Positions 10,287 to 23,329 of a stretch of DNA of 64,000 nt are shown here, one piece after another. The notes under the pieces were generated by a model, which was not told the origin of the DNA, did no database searches, and saw only the letters and a program-made list of their open reading frames with translations. The DNA comes from Cryptomeria japonica. Lineage: Eukaryota > Streptophyta > Pinopsida > Cupressales > Cupressaceae. The first letter of the stretch is position 1, and the number at the start of each line of letters is the position of its first letter. The position numbers and the translations under genes are program-made. The stretch lies in NCBI RefSeq assembly GCF_030272615.1, contig NC_081410.1, positions 143,253,349-143,317,348 on the forward strand, in the 5' to 3' direction.

Positions 10287-11400
10287 GATATATTAGACAA
10301 GTAATGATTAGCAAAGAAAATGATATCTCTATTTTTGTTTTAAAAGAAAGATTGTATTCTCAATGAAATTTGTGTTTGAGGGAACCAAGCTAGGGTTAAG
10401 CTTGAGTTAGAAAATTACCTTTTGGGATGGGTGCCGAATGTGGATGATTTTAGCGAGAATAGTTGCTTTTTCCAACTATTATTTTGATGTGCATGGCATA
10501 TACTTGGTCAAGTTATTGTTTGAATTATCCATAGAAAATGATGGAAATTCCTTATTTATGCTCTCTACCACATCCTAGTATGATAGCGAATGCTTGTTTC
10601 TTAGAATGAAGTAGAAAAATGAAAATGCATATATTATCTAGGCATGCACCAGATTCCCTCTTGCTTTCGAATTCTTTGGTTAAACCAATTCGTGCAGGGT
10701 TGGGTATTCTTGATTGACCAAGAATTCCAGGGAAGCGTAAGCTTCAAGGTTGGGCGGAAAAAGTGCCTGATTCTTGTTCTCATCTGCGTTCAAAGGATAG
10801 AAGGAAGCAACTCAGACTAAAGATCGACGGATGCATCTTCTTGTATATTCTTAAGGCAATTTGGAAGCCTAAGTAGGAAATAATAACTTCTAAGTATGAA
10901 ATTGTATTAGTCATTCGCATTATAATGATATATCTATGAATTTTTTTATATCCATATTCAATGTTTGCTTATATCTTGTATAAAATATGCTTAGAGATTG
11001 AAATTTAAGTTTATTTATGAATAAAGAGTAGTTTAGGTTTAGATCCTAGATTGACGTCTTTACATTAGAGGAGGTCTACATGTGTCTTTGAATGATAATC
11101 CACATCAATTTCTAGGAGATCTTGGATTGTCATCCTCAATAGTGTGGCTGAGAATGCCTAATTGGAGTTGACAACTTTTAGCATCAACATGGACACACTT
11201 GAACATACTTCAAAGACATCACATTTCATCCATCTTTCCTCATCCTTCTATATGGAATGGGAATATGTCTTGCATCCTATCTTGGTTTTGTTTCTTTCTA
11301 AGGGTAGGAATATTTTTCAGTACCATTGGATCATCGTCAACATTTAGTGTCGAGCATCTACCCTCATTGCAAGAGACTCTACAATGGGGTTGATAGTGAG
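10287..11400. other. intergenic, nothing recognised
   Basis: AT-rich sequence with only short, uninformative frames on both strands. No LTR ends, RNA gene or coding similarity seen. Confidence 0.5.
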
Positions 11401-12085
11401 GGGTTGATGTATGACCTCTTTTCTTATTCTCTATTATTGGGGGACACTTTGCTCACATAAGGTTTTGTCCATCTCATTCTTCTTTGACAACATTTTATTT
11501 TCATCTCACTTTTAGGGAGGAGTTTTGTCCCATTAGGTATTCTACTTTTTTCCATTTATGTCAGATTGCATTATTTGTACATGGGTACCTAACATGGCCT
11601 AGTAGCCAAGACCCATTTAGCATCTTGCACTATTTATATTGTGTATATTCTCCCTAAGTTGTGCTTACGAGGGGTGTTAGTGTGAAAGGGGTATATTATA
11701 CCTAGTGTTGCACCTAGAAAGTTCGACACCTAGAACCTAATCACACATGTTACTTGAGTATACGTAGGGAACACATAGAAAACTTCCCACTTTTGCTAGA
11801 TACTAGTCACTTTTCCACCTTAAATGGATGATAACTTATCACTTGATGCTTCAAGTCATAATATGTCATAATTTTATGCCATCCTAACTTCACCATAGCC
11901 TAAATAACCAAGGGGCCCCCTTTGTAACATAATTCCATAGCAATTTATCATTTGCGTCCTTGATAGAATAACATTATCTTTCATTGTTGATCTCTCCTGT
12001 GCTTTCTTGGAGTGCCTAGATCTTGGGTAGATATAATAATCATTCAATATTGCATTGTGTAGTGTATTCTATACCAACTCTAACA
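11400..12085 (+). mobile_element. copia-like element remnant, 3' end with LTR
   Basis: The stretch AGGGAGGAGTTTTGTCCC near 11514 and the purine-rich ACGAGGGG just before 11675 resemble the untranslated tail and polypurine tract of plant copia elements. An LTR-like segment follows, 11675-12085 (411 bp), with inverted ends TGTTAG...CTAACA. Coding sequence to the left is too decayed to recognise. Family assignment is inference. Confidence 0.5.
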
Positions 12086-13554
12086 ACTATTACTACCATT
12101 AGATCCATAGTTCTTTCTACTTCAAATTTTTACTATTTGTCTTCTTTTTTTCAAATTTGTCAATGAAAGCTTTTCCTTTCATAGACTTTGGAGTGTTAAC
12201 CTTCCTACTCACCTCTTTTTTATTGATATGTTGTATTAATGTCTTTATAAAATTAATAAAAAATAAAGTAATTTATAAAATAATAAGTTAAAGTTTTCAA
12301 ACGATACTTATTTTGTCATTAAGTCAAAGTAGGTGGTTCAAAATGTAGTTATAATTTGAGGTCATTAATTGACAAATAGTTGTTTTAAATATGGATAATA
12401 CAACTTGTAGATGTTATGCCAATTTTTACTATTTCTATAAGAATACAACATCCCTCATTACAAACTTAGGACAGTGATATAAATCTATTTGTGTGATAAG
12501 AATTCCAAGAAGGAATGGCTTTTACTTATATTCTTTATTTTAGTTCACAATAGTTGAGCATGGTATTAAATAAAGAATACAATGAGAAAAAGTATTAATG
12601 TTTTTTGAGTTTCATACAAAAGAATAGAGCTCCATACTAGATGGGTTTTTGTTGAACTTGTGAAAATCTATTAATATCATCCTTTCTAATGGTTGAACAT
12701 AATATTTCGCGACCTACACATGTAAAAGTTTGTGAAATAATAGTGTTGGTAGATAAGACATTAGATTATTGACAATGACCATGAAAGACTTGTGTTATTA
12801 TAAGTCCTAATAAAATTAGAGAAATCTAAAAGATAATTGAAATCCAAAAAAAATTGTGAAACTATAAATAAATAAATAATAGTTTGAACATAAATGAATC
12901 AAAGAGGATAAATATCCTTGAAGGAGTGTACATCAAAATCATTAAGTGATTTTTTTAAATGTGCATAGTTGAAGAGGAAAAATGTATATTAAATGTAGAA
13001 TAAAAATGTATAGTTTCACTAGCACCCTTGCATATGTCACAAGTAATTTTTATTCAATTACGTATAACGTATCAAAGAATGCATATTATATTAAAAAAAT
13101 GCCTGTCACTTTGGTGTAGGAGCATATGGTGCAGGAGCATATCATTGGTTTTCTTTCCAAAGTTTTAGTTTGTTTTGGTTTTTGTTTGGCAGTTGTGTCT
13201 AGTCTATGTTTGCCTAGGGAGAGAGAGTTGAGAGAGGCCCTAAATGTAAAAAATTGTTATGGTTTTGGTCTTGTGTCATTATCATCTGAATTTGTTAGTG
13301 GAGAGTTTTTGCATATTTATTGGTTTTGTGTTTGAGTTTGTAAGTTGCAGCAGATGGATGTTTTCCTGTCTTGCATCAGCATACCTAGGGAGGATTAAAT
13401 AATTATATAGGTTATAACACCAAAAGGCGTTAACTACTTTATCCACCCCTAAATGATACAAAGGGCCCTACCTATATAGGCTTCTTTACTTACAAGTCTC
13501 ATGGAACATAAATTGAAATGAGTTATATAATGAATACAAATACATAGATTCAAT
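12086..13554. other. intergenic, nothing recognised
   Basis: AT-rich. Frames are short and lack known motifs. A G/T-rich stretch at 13130-13340 is open for 69 codons (plus strand) but resembles nothing I know. Confidence 0.5.
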
Positions 13555-14000
13555 TATTGGAATGTGAAATCCAAATTGGATTTCCATCTTGCAGTGGTTT
13601 GAGTCATCTTGGATTCCCTTCTTGTAGTGGTTGAGACATCATGGCCTTCTTAGCTAGTAAGTTTCTGAGACTTACTATAAATAAAAAGTCTTGTTAGGAA
13701 ACATACTATAAATAGTAATTTCAACATGTGTTTTACATGTAGTTGTGCGAGTCATATTTATTATATTTAGTAAGTTGTCTTCAAGTAGGACTCTGCAACT
13801 CGGTTGTTTTAGGCTACTTGAAGTCATGTTTTGATGTACAATTTTTGAAGATTGTAGTAACTCTATAATTCTTGAGAATCAATACGAAAGATAATTTTCC
13901 TGTGGTTTTTTACTGGTATATTTTTACCAGATTTTTCCACATATATCTATGTGTTATGCGCTATTGTTCTTCTCTGCAATTTTTTGCACTTGTTATTTTT
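13555..14000 (+). repeat. 5' LTR of the copia element (right end approximate)
   Basis: TTGGAATGTGA at 13556 matches TTGGAATGTGA at 17937 in the 3' LTR. The first base pair reads TA rather than TG. Two copies of a roughly 33-base unit (CATCTTGCAGTGGTT type) follow. No clean primer-binding site was found, so the right end is an estimate. Confidence 0.65.
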
Positions 14001-14055
14001 CTCACAACTAAGCATAGGTAATTTGTGTAGAATTTGTTTATTTTGAGAAGTGAGC

Positions 14056-14790
14056 AATGGATGGAAATAGTATTACCAGATTTGAGGTGCATACGTTTGA
14101 TGGTTCGAATTTTGCTCTATAGAAACTTAAGATTCAAGCTTTGCTAACGAAGGATGGATGTGATAGAGCTCTTAAAGTAGCATCAAAACCTAAAAATATG
14201 AGCACGTAAGATTAGAATACCATGGATACCGTGGACAGAGCAACAATCCAGTTATCTCTATCAAATTTAGTTCTGTTCAATGTAGCAAAGAAGAAATCTT
14301 CTCATGACTTGTGGAATAAGCTTACAAAGTTGTATGAGACAAAGTCATTGGCGAACAAAATTCTACCATGAAGATAGTTGTATAATTTGAGGATGTGTGC
14401 AATTTATCTGTCACAAATCATCTCAACGATTTCAACACACTGACAAGCAAGTTGGCTTTAGTGGGTGTGAAAATTGATGAAGAAGGTAAGGCAACAATAT
14501 TACTATGCTCCTTGCCAAATAGTTAAGATCAATTGGTTATGTCCCTCAGTACTTTTGCACTGAGTGGGAACCTAGTCTTTGAAGATGTGGCGGTTTCTTT
14601 AATCTCTAAAGATTCAAGGTGAAAGACATCTCAACGATCTTCTTCCAATGAAGCCCTTGTTGCAAGAGGCAAAACTTGGGAAAGAGAAAATACTAAGCAT
14701 GGACAAACTAGGTTCAAATCCAAGGGGTATAAAAGGGTGAAATGATAGAACTGTGGCAAGAATAAACATGCCAAGAAGGATTGCAGGTTG
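14056..14790 (+). pseudogene. copia gag remnant
   Basis: Starts MDGNSITRFEVHTFDGSNFA, the usual copia gag opening with F-x-G-x-N-(F/Y). The UBN2-type gag core is recognisable further on (HDLWNKLTKLYETKSLANK) despite several stops. A damaged zinc knuckle (NCGKNKHAKKDCR, first Cys lost to a stop) lies near 14745. Gag would form the capsid; this copy cannot. Confidence 0.85.
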
Positions 14791-14899
14791 CCAAAAACAA
14801 CCAAGGAGAATCCTAGTACACATGCATATGAGGCTAACACTATAGAAGTACAAACACCGTTGGAAGATGGAGAGGTATTAACTGCAAATCTGAGGGGCT

Positions 14900-16200
14900 C
14901 TCTACTTCATGTTTGGATTCTTGATTTTGATTCTTCCTTTCATATGATACCACACAAAAACTGATTTGATACTTATTGGTCTTGTGATTGAGGTATGGTT
15001 TACATGGGAAATGACAACCCATCTGAGGTTGTTGGTTAAGGAGAGGTAAGAATCATGATGTTTGATGGAGTAATTAGAACTATTCAGCATGTTAGGCATG
15101 TATCCAGTTTAAAGAAAATTTTACTTTCACTTGGAGTGTTTGATGAAGAAGGTTATCAATTCAGTGGTGAAAATAGTTTTCGCAAGGTAACAAAGGGAGT
15201 TTTGGTTGTACTAGAGGGAGAAAAAGTTGGCAATCTCTATAGGTTGGCTGGACAAGCTAATATTGGAGAGGCTAATATGGTATCTGATGCAGAGACAGAC
15301 TCACTGTCAACCTAACATCAAAGGTTAGGCCAAATGAGTGAACAAGTTCTGAAGGTACTACTAGATAGAAATCTTCTTCCAAGTCCAAAATCTAAAGATT
15401 TGAGTTTTTGTGAACATAGATTTTTTGGGAAAAAAAATAGATTGATTTTTTCTAGAAGTAATAACAAAAGCAAATATGCATTAGATTTAGTTCATTCAAA
15501 TACTTGAGAAGCTCCTGTAACATCTATTGGAGGTTCATCATATTTTGTTTCATTTATAGATGATTATTCCCATAAGGTGTGGATTTATCTTCTCAAAAAG
15601 AAATCCGAAATGTTTTCTTGTTTTAAGAGGTTTAGGGATCTAATAAAAAATTAGAAAGGTACTTGACAATAAAATGTCTAAGAACTAAAAACAGAGTTGA
15701 GTTTTGTTCAGTAAAATTTAACCAGTTTTGTAGTGAGCATGGCATTGCAAAGCAATTGACGGTTGCGAGGACACCACAACAAAATGGTATTGTTGAACAC
15801 ATGAATAGTATAATTATGGAGTGATCTATATGCATGTTGAGAACGATTGGTTTGGAGCAGAAATTTTGGGGCGAGGATATAAATACAACTTGTTTCTCAA
15901 TCAATAGATCTCCCACTACTACTCTTGATAATAAAATTCTTGAAGAGATATGGAAAGCTAAACTAGTGGATTATTCATTTCTCTTTGTTTTTGGTTCTGA
16001 TGCTTATGTACATATTCCTAAAAAGAATATAAATAAGCTAGACAAGAAGTCCACAAAATGTATTTTTCTTGGCTATGTAGAAGGTACAAAGGGGTACAGA
16101 TTGTGGGATATTGTTGCCCACAAGATTATTGTTAACTTTGAGATGTTTATTTTAATGAAAAATCAATGCAAAGATATGAAGAACAACAAGGTATGAAAGT
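14900..16200 (+). pseudogene. copia protease and integrase remnant
   Basis: Protease remnant WILDFDSSFHMIPHKN lies near 14917, where the family has D-S-G-C-S. The pre-integrase region (VGNLYRLAG, then HQRLGQMSE) is at 15220-15340. Integrase core blocks include SYFVSFIDDYSHKVWIYLLK, then PQQNGIVEHMN near 15775, and FWGEDINTTCFSINRSPT at 15868. The segment 15834-16196 is the longest intact piece (120 codons), ending in the usual KCIFLGYVEGTKGYRLWD block. Confidence 0.9.
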
Positions 16201-16434
16201 TATTCCAATAGAGATAGAAAAACGTGATGATCATCTAGATGTGTTTGATTAAAAGCAACCAAATGAAGAGCAACTAAGTGATGATCAACTAGAAGAACAA
16301 CCAGCTGAGCCACATCATGAATTATCACTTGTTTTAAGGAGATCCAATAGAGTAATCAAACCACCTGTAAGGTATTCTCTTACTTGTAATTCTACTTATG
16401 CATTACTTACTGATGTTGGTGAACCTAGTTCATA

Positions 16435-17110
16435 TTAGGAGGCTTGTGGAGTTGAATGTGCAAGCAAATGGAGAGTTTCTATGGAAGAGGAGATGGAAGC
16501 TTTGCATAAGAACAAGATATGGGAGCTTGTGTCATTTCCTAAGAGGAGAAAATCTATTGGGAACAAGTGGGTCTTGAATTTCAAGAGGGATATAAATGAT
16601 AATTTGGAGAGATATAAAGCTTGGTTAGTGGCCAAGGGGTATGCACAAAAAAATTTGGTATTTGATTTTGATGAAATTTTTTCACTTGTTTTATGGTTGA
16701 GTAAAGTTAGAGTTGTTTTAGCTTTTGTTGCTAGTCTTGAATTGGAGTTAGAATAGTTAGATGTTAAAATAGCCTTCCTACATGGTGATCTTGTTTGTAG
16801 GCTTAAAAAAATAGTATGGTTTGAAATAGGTGCCAAGATGTTGGTACAAGTGGTTTGATTCCTTCATGATGAGTTTGGGTTTTAATAGATGTGAGGTTGA
16901 GCATTATGCCTATGTTCAAAGGTATGATGATGGAAGTTCTATTATTCTACTACTATATGTTGATGATATATTGGTAGCAAGTCCTAGCATGTATAAAATC
17001 ATCCATTTGAAAACTTAGCTTGCTAGGGAGTTTTATGTGAAAGACTTAGGCAGTGCAAATCAAATTCTTGGAATTAGGATACATAGAGATAGAAATAATA
17101 GGAAATTATA
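16435..17110 (+). pseudogene. copia reverse transcriptase remnant
   Basis: Recognisable RT blocks are KNKIWELVSFPKRRK, then GNKWVLNFKRD, and RYKAWLVAKGYAQ at 16500-16650. A stop precedes LDVKIAFLHGDL, and the next 20 or so residues normally found (the EEIYM-QPEGF region) are missing, an internal deletion near 16790. After the deletion come VCRLKK, the short frame 16830-17018 with WYKWFDSFMMSLGF, and the catalytic LLLYVDDILVA at about 16955. Confidence 0.9.
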
Positions 17111-17249
17111 GTTGCACAAAAAAATTATGTGGAGAATGTTCTACAATGCTTAGATATGCAAAATGCATGACTAGTTAGTACTCCATCTCCTATTCATATT
17201 AAATTATCTATGAAACAATGCCCAAGCATAGAAGCAGAGAAGACACAGA

Positions 17250-17870
17250 TGTCTCATGTACCATACTCATCAGCAATAGGACGTATTATGTTCACCATGG
17301 TGTGCACCAGACTAGACATTGCATAAGCAGTGGGAGTTGTCAGTAGGTACATGGTAAATCCTGGCACTAATTATTGGACAATTGTGAAGTGGATTCTCAA
17401 ATATTTGAGGACTTTAGATGTTTCTATCTGTTAGTGGGAGTAGTCTTCAAATTAATGGGTATGTGGATGTAGATTTTGGTGGAGATAGAGATAAAAGAAA
17501 GTCTACAACAATTGGGTGTCAAAGTTGCAGATAGTGGTGGAATTGTATACTACTAAGGTAGCAACATAGGCTAGCAAGGAGGCAATCTAGCTTCATAGAC
17601 TTTTGGGTGAATTGCAAGTGAATCAAGATAACATGGTACTGATTTGTGATAGTCAAAGTGCTTTACACTTAGCATGGAACTCAGCTTACCATTCTAGAAC
17701 AAAGCATATCGATATTCAATATCACTTTGTTTGTAAAGTGGTGGAAGGAGGATAGATCTCTTTAGCCAAGATTCACACTGATGTAAATCCTACATATATT
17801 ATGACAAAACCTTTAAGTAGAGAGAAGTTCATTTGGTGCAAAACTTCTCTTGGTCTGTAGATTATGTGAT
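17250..17870 (+). pseudogene. copia RNase H remnant
   Basis: Blocks include VPYSSAIGRIMFTMVCTRLD, DSQSALHLAWNSAYHSRTKH and IHTDVNPTYIMTKPLSREKF, all typical of the copia RNase H C-terminal part. Stops are frequent. Confidence 0.88.
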
Positions 17871-17920
17871 GATAGGCAACTCTTTTAGTAGAGGAATTAT
17901 TCATGAGTTTTGAATTCGAC

Positions 17921-18050
17921 TTCAAGTGGGAGAATGTTGGAATGTGAGGTCCAAGTTGGATTCTCATCTTGCAGCGGTTGAGTCATCTTGGATTCCCATC
18001 TTGCAGTGGTTTAGTCATCATGGATTCTCATCTAGCAGTGGTTGAATCAT
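17921..18050 (+). repeat. copia polypurine tract and start of 3' LTR
   Basis: TTCAAGTGGGAGAATG (from 17921) is the classical copia polypurine tract, directly followed by TGTTGGAATGTGAGG at 17935. Three copies of the roughly 33-base CATCTTGCAGTGG unit follow, against two in the 5' LTR. After about 18050 similarity to the 5' LTR is lost. Confidence 0.8.
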
Positions 18051-20048
18051 CATCAACAACACCCATATGTATGTCACACTAAGGTTTTAACAACAACACC
18101 TATGTGTATGTCACATTGATGTTTTATCAATCTAATATGGAAGAATATATATTATTTTCAAAAGAATGCGTATCACAAAGGATTAAATTCTTGCACAATG
18201 AGGATAATTTCCTTCTATAAATGATTTGGAGGATATATTGATAATTTTATTTGAAGTAAAATTATATTGAATATAAATGATCTACTCTTAAATCATCCTT
18301 TTGAAATTAACGTATTTAATGTTCTTTGCCAATTGATAAGGTATCAAGTTCATTAAGATCTTGATTTTAAACTCTTGTTACTAAAATAAGTGATTGATGA
18401 TTGGCGGAAAGAAAATTAAATATTAGTAAAGATTTTCTAAAACTAATTAAATTATGTGGTATCATTCCTAACATCTTGATATGTATCCTTGGTATAAGAT
18501 TGAGACAAGTTACTTCTTTCTCAAGAACAAACATGACCAAAATTGAGATAGACAACACTATTATTTTAATCCTTAAGTTTGAGCCATAGATCTTAAGGGT
18601 ATACCCTAATCCCTAACTTAACTATTATATAAAAAAACATGTTTGTTAGATCAAGTTCATATAATTTAAACATCTCTTAACATTGATTGACAATGCTAAT
18701 ACTTATGTATATATTATTGATAGCTATAGTTAAAATCACAGATAATATGGACGAACAAATTATTTATTTATAATTTCCCTATTCAAGATCTAACAAATTA
18801 GTACTTTTATAATCAAAGATATGAAATTATAGTAATTGTTTATTTATCAAAATTTTAACTTAGAAATGAAAAATAATAGATTTTTTAATAAATTTATATT
18901 AATTTGAATTTTTTTTCAATATGGTGTCGTTAATGTAATAGCTCATATTTTTTTGTTTGAATTAGCTCATAATGTTATCATCCCTTAATCTTATTAGTAT
19001 TGATTTTTAAATAAGACCTTATTTTAAAAATGTATCAAATATGCTATAATACAACAATGATCTATATCACCTTTGCAAAATTAAAGACCTAGCCCACATG
19101 AATTCAAATCTCATCTTAGACCCAAAATGAGTTATTGCGCAATTTTTTAAGAAACCACTAAGAAATCATTCTAGGCATTCACAAGAGAACGCAAAAAACA
19201 AATTATAATAGCATTCTACTAATGTCATCAAATTATTATATTATCTTAAGTTTATTGCATAATGTTTATTTTTCAAATGTTATAAATATCTTTTAATTCA
19301 GTTTTCATAAAAATTATATACTTACATTTAATGTATTTAATTTTGACATTTAATTTTTATAATATCCATAGTCAATTATAATTCCTCTCATATTGTAACC
19401 ATATACATAAAAATCAAAACATAGTCAAACACATATTTTAAAATCTATAGCTATAAAAAATATGATAGGTATAATTTAAAATTAAAATAAAATGAACACA
19501 TGCATTATTTTGTCAAAATAAAAAATAAATATCTATCTCATAAATTAAATAGTATTATTTATTTTTTAAATATATAAGTATCATTTAAAAAATATATATA
19601 TTATCTAGATGAAAAACATATTAAAATATAGTATATTGATATACAATATTAAATTCACTTTTTTAAAAATAAAAGTAAAATTACATATAAATTGAAATAA
19701 TTCTTCAAATAAAAATAAATTAAATTTTTTAATTGGAAAATGAACATTTGTTTTTCTATATATAAAATAAATAAAATAATTTTAAAATAAAGTGAAATAT
19801 ATAGTTAGATACTTTTTCATTATAATTATTATAATTTAATAATTATAAATACATATTTTTCATATAATCTAAAACAAATTTGATGTAAAATATTTTTTTC
19901 TTTAAGATAAATTAAAAAATCATCTTTTATCTTAAACTGTCTTTATATCAAATTGAAAAATACTAATCAAAAAATTAGTTTAGATATATTTTCTATATTT
20001 TTGTTAAAAATATTGCTTAAGAATAGCATCAAACATTTTACATTCATA
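18051..20048. other. AT-rich intergenic region
   Basis: A 43-base unit with ACAACACC and TATGTCACA is duplicated at 18055-18130. Beyond that the region is very AT-rich, especially 18600-20040, with no coding signal. It would be the downstream flank of the NLR exons. Confidence 0.6.
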
Positions 20049-22154
20049 TTATAATAACTTCAATTTTTTGTGTTCATGACAATTGTCACAGTTATGCTCA
20101 CTTTTCTTTACTATTTTGATGTTGTCATCTTTCTGACAAATATCTGATTCTAAATTATCACAATTCAATAAAAGTAGATATTCAAGAGATTTGAGATTGC
20201 TAAAAGTGAAAGGCAATTCTTTCAAACTTCCACACCATCTTAACTCCAATCTTCTTAGAGTTGTAAGCTGGCCAAATGATTCTGGCAGATACTCCAATTC
20301 ATCACAGTCCTCAATTCTGAGTGTAGTCAACAGCGGTAACCTACACACTTGCTCTGGAAACTCACATAAAAACCCGCAATTTATCAAACACAAATGCTTC
20401 AACTTATTTAGACTCTTATTATGAAGAAATTTGTTAAATGCATTTATGCTCTTATTATGCTTTTCATTGAAGGACTCTCGTTCTTTATTAGAGGAATCTA
20501 TTTCTTCATCACAGGACTCTCCTCCTGAACTTGGCATTAACTCCTGCGTTTCACCTCTCTTGAAATGTAGACATAGTTCTTCCAAGGAGGAATTTGGCAC
20601 TATTTTTGATAAGTGCTGCGCTTCAATCTCGGCATATATGAACATCAAATTTTCAGGTAACTGCAGAGTTACTATTTCGTTGTCAGAACTTGAACTGAGT
20701 AAAACAATTGAAAACATAAGTTAAAATAGAATAGAAAAATGTATGTTATTGTATTGAGGACTTGCCTTCAGATGATCCCCCTCTTTAATGGAAAGCTCGA
20801 AAAGTCCCAAAAAACGCAATTTTTTAAGTGTTTCTACATTCAGCCCACAAATATCAGAATTTGCTGTAATACATCTCAACTCTGGCAATGCCACTGCGTC
20901 TGTCGCGTGAACATCTATACTACCCTTCCACATCAGAATTCTTAATGTATCCTTCATCGAACGAAGGTGTCTCTTCTCAAGCCTGCAATCTTTATTTTCA
21001 ACCCAGATTCCTTTAATTCCTTTCATCTTGGCCTGCGAGACTCTAGTGTCAGCAAGTATTATTTAATTATTTAGCAAGTATCAGTTAATTTATCCATCTA
21101 ATAACACAACAAGATGTGAAATATACCTCATCCTTTTCAGCTTCAAACCACGAATCGTCATCCGTAATTCTACTCGACTTTGACATAGTGCACCCTATTG
21201 ATCGAATAATATCGTGAATAGACAACTTCTCCTCCACCATGTACTCATCCATCACTGTGGTGATCAATGCTGCATCGACAAGGAATGCGACTTCCTCAGC
21301 CCCCACTATGTACTCTACCCATCGACGAGGCCAATCATCGCGAAAGAAACAGCAGATGTCTAAGAATGCCTCTTGAGTAGACTCCTCCAACTTGCTATAT
21401 ACAAAGTCAAACAAACAGTTGCTGAGGTCCTTTTCTTTGATTTTTTGTCCTGTATGTAAAGCTTCAAGTATCTGTGTACAACGATCTGCTTTATATTCCT
21501 GCTTGCGCAAATGTGCACCAACAATTTTCAGAACCAACGGAATCCCGTTGCAGAGCTTGACAATCCTTTCTAGATCATCTTCCATACCATCACGGATTGC
21601 AGTGTCATTGCACAGAATTGTGAGCGCATGATCGTGAGAGAGAGTTTTGACAGGATAGTCTTTGCGTTGAAGACCACGTTCCTGAAGCACATCTGTTTCC
21701 TTGAGGATTCTGGTCGTAACAAGAATTCTGCTATTCTGGGGAAGACCTCGCAAGTTTTCCGGCAGAATTTTCTCCAAGTGTTCTATGTGCAGAGCATTAT
21801 CAATATATAAAAACACAGGCTTTTCTGCTCCACTTTTAAAAGCCTGAGTTAAGTGCTCTCTACCATCTTCATCATCTCTCAAATCTATTTTGCTTCCCTC
21901 CTCATAGCTTGGAAAGGCATCCTTCAAAATTTGTTGCTGCATTTCTTTATAGTTATTTTTTCCAGAATCCAAATCTAATTCAATTCTGGCATAATTGTAA
22001 CGGTTTCTGTCTACAGTGGAGACAACAGCTTTCGCAAGTGTTGTCTTTCCAATGCCACCCAAACCCCAAATAACAACAGCAATTGATGAGCAATCTTCCA
22101 TATTTTCCATGTCGAGGAGCTCATTTACTGCTTTCACTTGACCTTCGATTCCAA
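20049..22154 (-). CDS. NLR immune receptor, NB-ARC and LRR exons
   Basis: Three exons. Exon A (21127-22154, entry phase 1, exit phase 0) encodes NB-ARC: P-loop GLGGIGKTT, kinase-2 VFLYIDNA, RNBS-B RILVTTR, GLPL block CNGIPLVLKIVG, a TNL-like EAFLDICCFF, and IHD in place of MHD. Exon B (20766-21032; intron with GT and AG ends) carries the first LRRs. Exon C (about 20694 down to the stop at 20049) carries further LRRs (LPESFGQLTTLRRLELRWC). The B-C junction is uncertain: the best donor is GC type and joining it gives a frame error. NB-ARC proteins are ATP/ADP switches sensing pathogens. No start codon lies in exon A; its acceptor TTTACAG and phase fit the exon ending at 47473, so it probably forms one gene with 47473-48941. 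Confidence 0.85.
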
Positions 22155-22189
22155 CTGTAAACAAGTAAAAGAAAAAAAGTAAACAATCA

Positions 22190-22341
22190 TATCAATCGAA
22201 AGCAGGCTAAGCTTTTGTTTTATAACTGTTTGGAAGTTCTCAAATAAACAGGAATCTATCAAATACATATCAATCGAAAGTACGCTAAGTTATTGTTTTA
22301 TAGCTGTTTGGAAGATTTCAAATAAACAGGAATCTATAAAA
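22190..22341. repeat. tandem duplication of about 75 bp beside the NB-ARC exon
   Basis: CATATCAATCGAAAG at 22191 and 22266 starts two copies, each continuing through CTGTTTGGAAG and AAATAAACAGGAATCTAT. It is about 40 bases on the intron side of the acceptor. Confidence 0.85.
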
Positions 22342-23329
22342 TAGATAATTTAAAAAATAAATGGTATAAAATCAGAAATTAGTTCTTTAAATGTTAGTAT
22401 AGAAAGTGCCGATGATTATATGGTAAACCAAATAGTCACTTCTAACTGCATTCCAATGTATTCATGAATCGGTAATTATTATGTTTAAGAGAGAATTTAA
22501 CTTCGACTCCAGAGAAAGTTTCTTAAAGAGTATAACTGTACGATTACATTTGTGAATTTAAAAATTGTGGGAAAAAGAGTATGTTAAACATAGATATTTA
22601 ATGAAATATATTTAATTCTAAGTATATTATATTTCAATTACTTAGTTTTAAATTTAAGTCAACTGTGAATGTAGTTTTAGTACGATTTCGAAAGATATTT
22701 ATAGAAATAGAGAGGATGTTTTTTAGTGTGTTCAATTTTTTTCATATTATATTTCTTTTTCTTTTTTTATTGGTAAATTTGGTGAAGGGGTCAATCTTAT
22801 AAATTTTTATATAAATAACATGATTTGGATTGCTCCATAATAAAAGGCCATTGAAAGATAAGTGGACCAACCAATAAAAACGAGGATGTATAAGGATCCT
22901 AAATTTCACTATCACTAAATAATCTGACCTAATTTGGAGATGTTACCACTATTTTTAGAGTGTCAATGCACGTGCATATTATGGAAAGCATTAATGCCGT
23001 TGTTGGAAATTGTGTTTTTTCTTTTTTACAACTCTCTATGCATCATTGCAATCTTCTTCAATTTAATGGGTAAGCATAGATGTTATAAGGATTGTAGACA
23101 ATTCATTGTGCTTCTCATGAAAAGCCAATGCTCATTTTGAATTACAAATGTTGCCATTTCTTTGGATTTTTTCTTGCCTTGAGATAAAACTTGTAGATCC
23201 AAACTATTGTCCAAGACAAGTTGAGACCCCTATAAACTCTCTTGTTCTCCCATTGAGCCTGCAACCAAGTAAAGATGAGAAGCAACATCCACTTTGATAG
23301 ATTTTTTTTGTCATGATTTAATTTCTATT
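22342..23329. other. AT-rich, nothing recognised
   Basis: No coding similarity or repeat boundaries seen on either strand. Confidence 0.5.

Larger units (their letters stand above)
13555..18050 (+). mobile_element. decayed Ty1/copia retrotransposon
   Basis: Related LTR sequence at 13555 and 17935 brackets, in order, gag (from 14056), protease (14910), integrase (15300-16200), reverse transcriptase (16450-17100) and RNase H (17250-17870). Integrase before RT is diagnostic of Ty1/copia. Every domain carries stops or frameshifts and the RT has an internal deletion, so the copy is long dead. The 3' LTR seems truncated or diverged after about 18050. Confidence 0.93.
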
